Shown piece after piece: positions 61,810 through 64,000 of a stretch of DNA of 64,000 nucleotides. Source of the stretch: Sabulicella glaciei (GTDB lineage Bacteria > Pseudomonadota > Alphaproteobacteria > Acetobacterales > Acetobacteraceae); contig NZ_JAPFQI010000003.1 of the NCBI RefSeq assembly GCF_026183895.1, positions 164,372 through 228,371 of the forward strand, given 5' to 3'. The notes under the pieces were generated by a model, which saw only the letters and a list, made by a program, of their open reading frames with translations, made no database searches and had not been told where the DNA came from. How positions within the stretch are numbered: position 1 is the stretch's first letter; each line of letters opens with the position of its first letter. Made by a program: the position numbers and the translations under genes.

Positions 61810-63339
61810 ATGCCCAGCACGGACGTCCTCGTCATTGGCGCGGGTCCCACCGGACTGGTCCTGGCCCTGTGGCTCGACGCCCAGGGGGTGGCGGTGCGGA
61901 TCGTCGACAAGTCGAAGGGCCCGGGCGAAACGTCGCGGGCGCTTGCGGTCCACGCGCGCACGCTGGAACTCTACCGCCAGCTTGGCCTCGGCGATGCCGT
62001 TGCCCAGGCTGGCCATCGTGGCGCCGCCTTCAACATGTGGGTGGCGGGCAAGCGCCGCGCGCGCATCCCCTTCGGCAGCTTCGGGGGCGCGATCACCCCC
62101 TATCCGTTCGTCCTGATCTATCCGCAGGATCACCATGAGCGCTTCCTGGTCGAGCGCCTGGCCGAGCGCGGCATCGCCGTGGAGCGCGAAACGGAACTGG
62201 TGGGCTTCGAGGATCGCGGCACCGAGGTTGTCGCCCGCCTGCGCCGCCCGGGTGGAGGGGAGGAAAGCTGCGAGGCGCGGTTTCTCGCCGGCTGCGACGG
62301 CGCGCGCTCGACCGTACGCCACCTTCTCGGCGCGAGCTTCGAGGGCGGCACCTACGACCAGCTCTTCTACGTGGCCGATGTCGACGTGGCGAACGATACG
62401 CTCGGCGGCGAGATCCACATCGCCTTCGAGGGGCCCGAATTCGTGCTGATCATGCCCTATGGGCAGCCCGGCAAGTTGCGGGTCGTGGGCACCGTGCGCG
62501 AGGCACGGGCGGGGGCTGCCGAACCCCTGTCCTTCGACGATGTGGAGCACCGGTCGATCCACGCGCTTGGCCTGGAGGTCGAGCGGGTGAACTGGTTCTC
62601 GACCTACCGCGTCCACCATCGCGTCACGGAGCGCTTCCGCCACGGCAATGCCTTCCTTCTGGGCGACGCGGCCCATGTCCACAGCCCGGCCGGCGGACAG
62701 GGAATGAACACGGGGATCGGCGACGCCATCAACCTGGCGTGGAAGCTGGCGGCCGTCCTGAAGAACGAGGCGGAGGACAGCCTGCTCGACAGCTTCGAGG
62801 CCGAGCGTCCGGTCTTCGCCCGCAAGCTGGTGGAAACCACCGACCGCGTCTTCACCTTCGCGACAGCACGGGGCAGCGTCGCCGAATTCGTTCGGACCCA
62901 TGTCGCGCCTGGCCTCGCGCGCTTCGCCTGGGGCCTCCGTCCCGTGCGCGAGGCGATGTTCCGCCTCGTGTCCCAGACCATGCTGCGCTATCCCGAAAGC
63001 CCGCTCAGCGTCGGCAAGGCCGGGAAGGTCAGCGGCGGCGATCGCCTGCCCTTTGTCCGGTTCGACGGACGCGACAATTACGGCCCGCTTTCGGACATCA
63101 GGTGGCAGGTCCACGTCTATGGAACCGCGACCCGCGAGTTGCAGCAATGGTGCAGCCGGCGCGGCATCCCACTGCACGAATTCCCATGGCGCGAGGCGTT
63201 CGGGGAAGCGGGCCTGGCCCGCGATGCCGCCTACTTGCTGCGCCCCGACACCTATGTCGGCCTCGCAGAGCCGGGAGGCCGCGCGGAAGCGCTGGAAAGC
63301 TATCTGGCCGGCCATGGCCTGCGCCCGAAGCGCGTTTGA
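61810..63339 (+). CDS. FAD-dependent aromatic-ring monooxygenase family protein
   Basis: A 509-residue group A flavoprotein monooxygenase (PheA/TfdB/MhpA type). The Rossmann motif VLVIGAGPTGLVLALWL binds FAD, LAGCDGARSTVR is the DG motif, and FLLGDAAHVHSPAGGQGMNT is the GD motif. A C-terminal thioredoxin-like region follows, shorter than in phenol hydroxylase. It hydroxylates an aromatic or polyketide-like substrate using NAD(P)H; which one is unknown. It stands alone between a small secreted protein and IS remnants. Confidence 0.92.
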   Translation: MPSTDVLVIGAGPTGLVLALWLDAQGVAVRIVDKSKGPGETSRALAVHARTLELYRQLGLGDAVAQAGHRGAAFNMWVAGKRRARIPFGSFGGAITPYPFVLIYPQDHHERFLVERLAERGIAVERETELVGFEDRGTEVVARLRRPGGGEESCEARFLAGCDGARSTVRHLLGASFEGGTYDQLFYVADVDVANDTLGGEIHIAFEGPEFVLIMPYGQPGKLRVVGTVREARAGAAEPLSFDDVEHRSIHALGLEVERVNWFSTYRVHHRVTERFRHGNAFLLGDAAHVHSPAGGQGMNTGIGDAINLAWKLAAVLKNEAEDSLLDSFEAERPVFARKLVETTDRVFTFATARGSVAEFVRTHVAPGLARFAWGLRPVREAMFRLVSQTMLRYPESPLSVGKAGKVSGGDRLPFVRFDGRDNYGPLSDIRWQVHVYGTATRELQQWCSRRGIPLHEFPWREAFGEAGLARDAAYLLRPDTYVGLAEPGGRAEALESYLAGHGLRPKRV

Positions 63340-63751
63340 GCGCAGCAGAGCAAGACAGCCCGGCGCAGAGCCGAAACTAGACGATGCCACGCCCTGGTAT
63401 CAGCCCCTCACGGCTGGGACGCCTGCCCGCCGAGACGAACTGCGGCTCTGGCACAACCTGCTGGCGCCGGCTTCGCGGCCGGCAGGCGGCATGCTTGTGG
63501 TGATCAGCGTCATGCTTCGTCGCGACCGCCAACGTGCGGCGTTGGACGACACCAGCCGTTCAGCCGGTAGTTCCACTCACTGGTACGTCCGGCTTTGGTC
63601 GGGATCGGTGCAGGAGCAGGGGCCGGACGCGGGCACCATCCTCATATCGGTGATGAGCAAAGCCACACGGGGCTCAACGTTCTCCTGATGAATGCCATCC
63701 GCCCGACGCGGCTCGTGACACTGATCTTGTGCACGCCATCTCCTGGGCTGC
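63340..63751. other. Region without recognised gene at the IS junction
   Basis: About 410 bases with only short open frames and no family resemblance. It probably holds sequence disturbed by the adjacent insertion elements. Confidence 0.45.
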
Positions 63752-63850
63752 GAGGACCAACCTGATCCACAGTTGGATCGAGGACAGGGCGGCGAAGTCA
63801 AGAAACCTGTCGATGGTCTTGTCGTAGCGTGTGGCGGGGTGCGCCTGCAT
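63752..63850 (-). pseudogene. IS5-family transposase C-terminal remnant
   Basis: On the minus strand the frame reads ATRYDKTIDRFLDFAALSSI then QLWIRLV. This closely follows the conserved C-terminus of IS5-family (IS1031/IS427-like) transposases, which have R-x-A-T-R-Y-D-K...F-L...A-S-x-x-x-W-L. The catalytic DDE region is not present upstream, where the sequence quickly meets an IS630 end, so this is a truncated fragment. Confidence 0.65.
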
Positions 63851-63900
63851 TGGGTGGCCTCCGGGCACCTGTTGTTCACGCGACCTAGAGCAGAATCTGA

Positions 63901-64000
63901 TCATTCGGGCTCGTATCCGGCGGCGGTGAAGTAGTTCGCGCACTCGGCCGGCGTGAAGGCCGGAAGTGCGTCACGGATGGCATCCCAGAGGTCTTCGACC
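63901..64000 (-). mobile_element. IS630-family transposase, C-terminal end (cut by window edge)
   Basis: The last 32 codons, ending at TGA (63901-63903), read VEDLWDAIRDALPAFTPAEC followed by ANYFTAAGYEPE. This is the typical IS630-family C-terminus (L-W...F-T-P-x-E-C-A-N-Y-F-x-x-A-G-Y). The rest of the gene lies beyond the window. The frame is intact as far as visible, so the element could be complete. Its right terminal repeat must lie between 63850 and 63900 but could not be defined. Confidence 0.7.

Overview
The window is very GC-rich chromosomal DNA from an alphaproteobacterium, most likely Acetobacteraceae of the Roseomonas type. This is inferred from gene content: ChpT-like phosphotransferase, EipB/DUF1849, DUF3553, hopanoid genes (hpnH, an hpnN-like transporter), a LexA promoter with a GTTC-N7-GTTC box, and five Bug-type tricarboxylate-binding proteins. 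No rRNA, tRNA or CRISPR array was recognised. Genes are densely packed, often with 4-base ATGA/GTGA overlaps.

Layout. 1-15 kb: a truncated sulfatase, flavin reductase, dienelactone hydrolase, eipB, aspS, rnd; a minus-strand envelope cluster envC-ctpA-divergent polysaccharide deacetylase-rppH; then GST, VOC protein, FkbM methyltransferase and ybaK facing opgH. 15-25 kb: two Bug proteins, then copC-copD-hpnN on the minus strand diverging from hpnH, a ZIP-like membrane protein, a TauE/SafE exporter and a 54-residue DUF3553 gene. 25-31 kb: chpT and a chemotaxis operon cheA-cheW-cheY-cheB-cheR in which cheA carries a frameshift and cheY an in-frame TAG. 31-37 kb: an LLM flavin oxidoreductase, a MaoC hydratase and a PaoABC-type molybdenum aldehyde oxidoreductase operon. 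37-48 kb: phosphatase, nnrD, lexA with a clear SOS box, an RMF-like small protein, ypfJ, uvrB, an HPF/RaiA-like protein, a catalase-like heme protein, and a two-gene DNA repair operon (radical SAM plus UdgX-type uracil-DNA glycosylase) preceded by a near-match SOS box. 48-50 kb: GAF-GGDEF cyclase and a PEP-CTERM protein.

50-61 kb holds a long accessory plus-strand array controlled by a divergent TetR: Bug, M24 peptidase-like, GAF, Bug, gamma-glutamyltransferase, Bug, Tat-exported oligopeptide-binding protein, M20 amidohydrolase. The mix of periplasmic binding proteins and amide/gamma-glutamyl hydrolases suggests uptake and cleavage of amino-acid conjugates. No transporter membrane subunit is encoded here. 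The palindromic operator candidate exactly fills the spacer of the predicted promoter. 61-64 kb: a small secreted protein, a flavin monooxygenase and, at the right edge, the C-terminal remnants of IS5-family and IS630-family transposases.

The points most worth a second look are the two lesions in the chemotaxis operon, the possibly SOS-controlled radical SAM/UdgX pair, and the TetR-controlled conjugate-degradation array.
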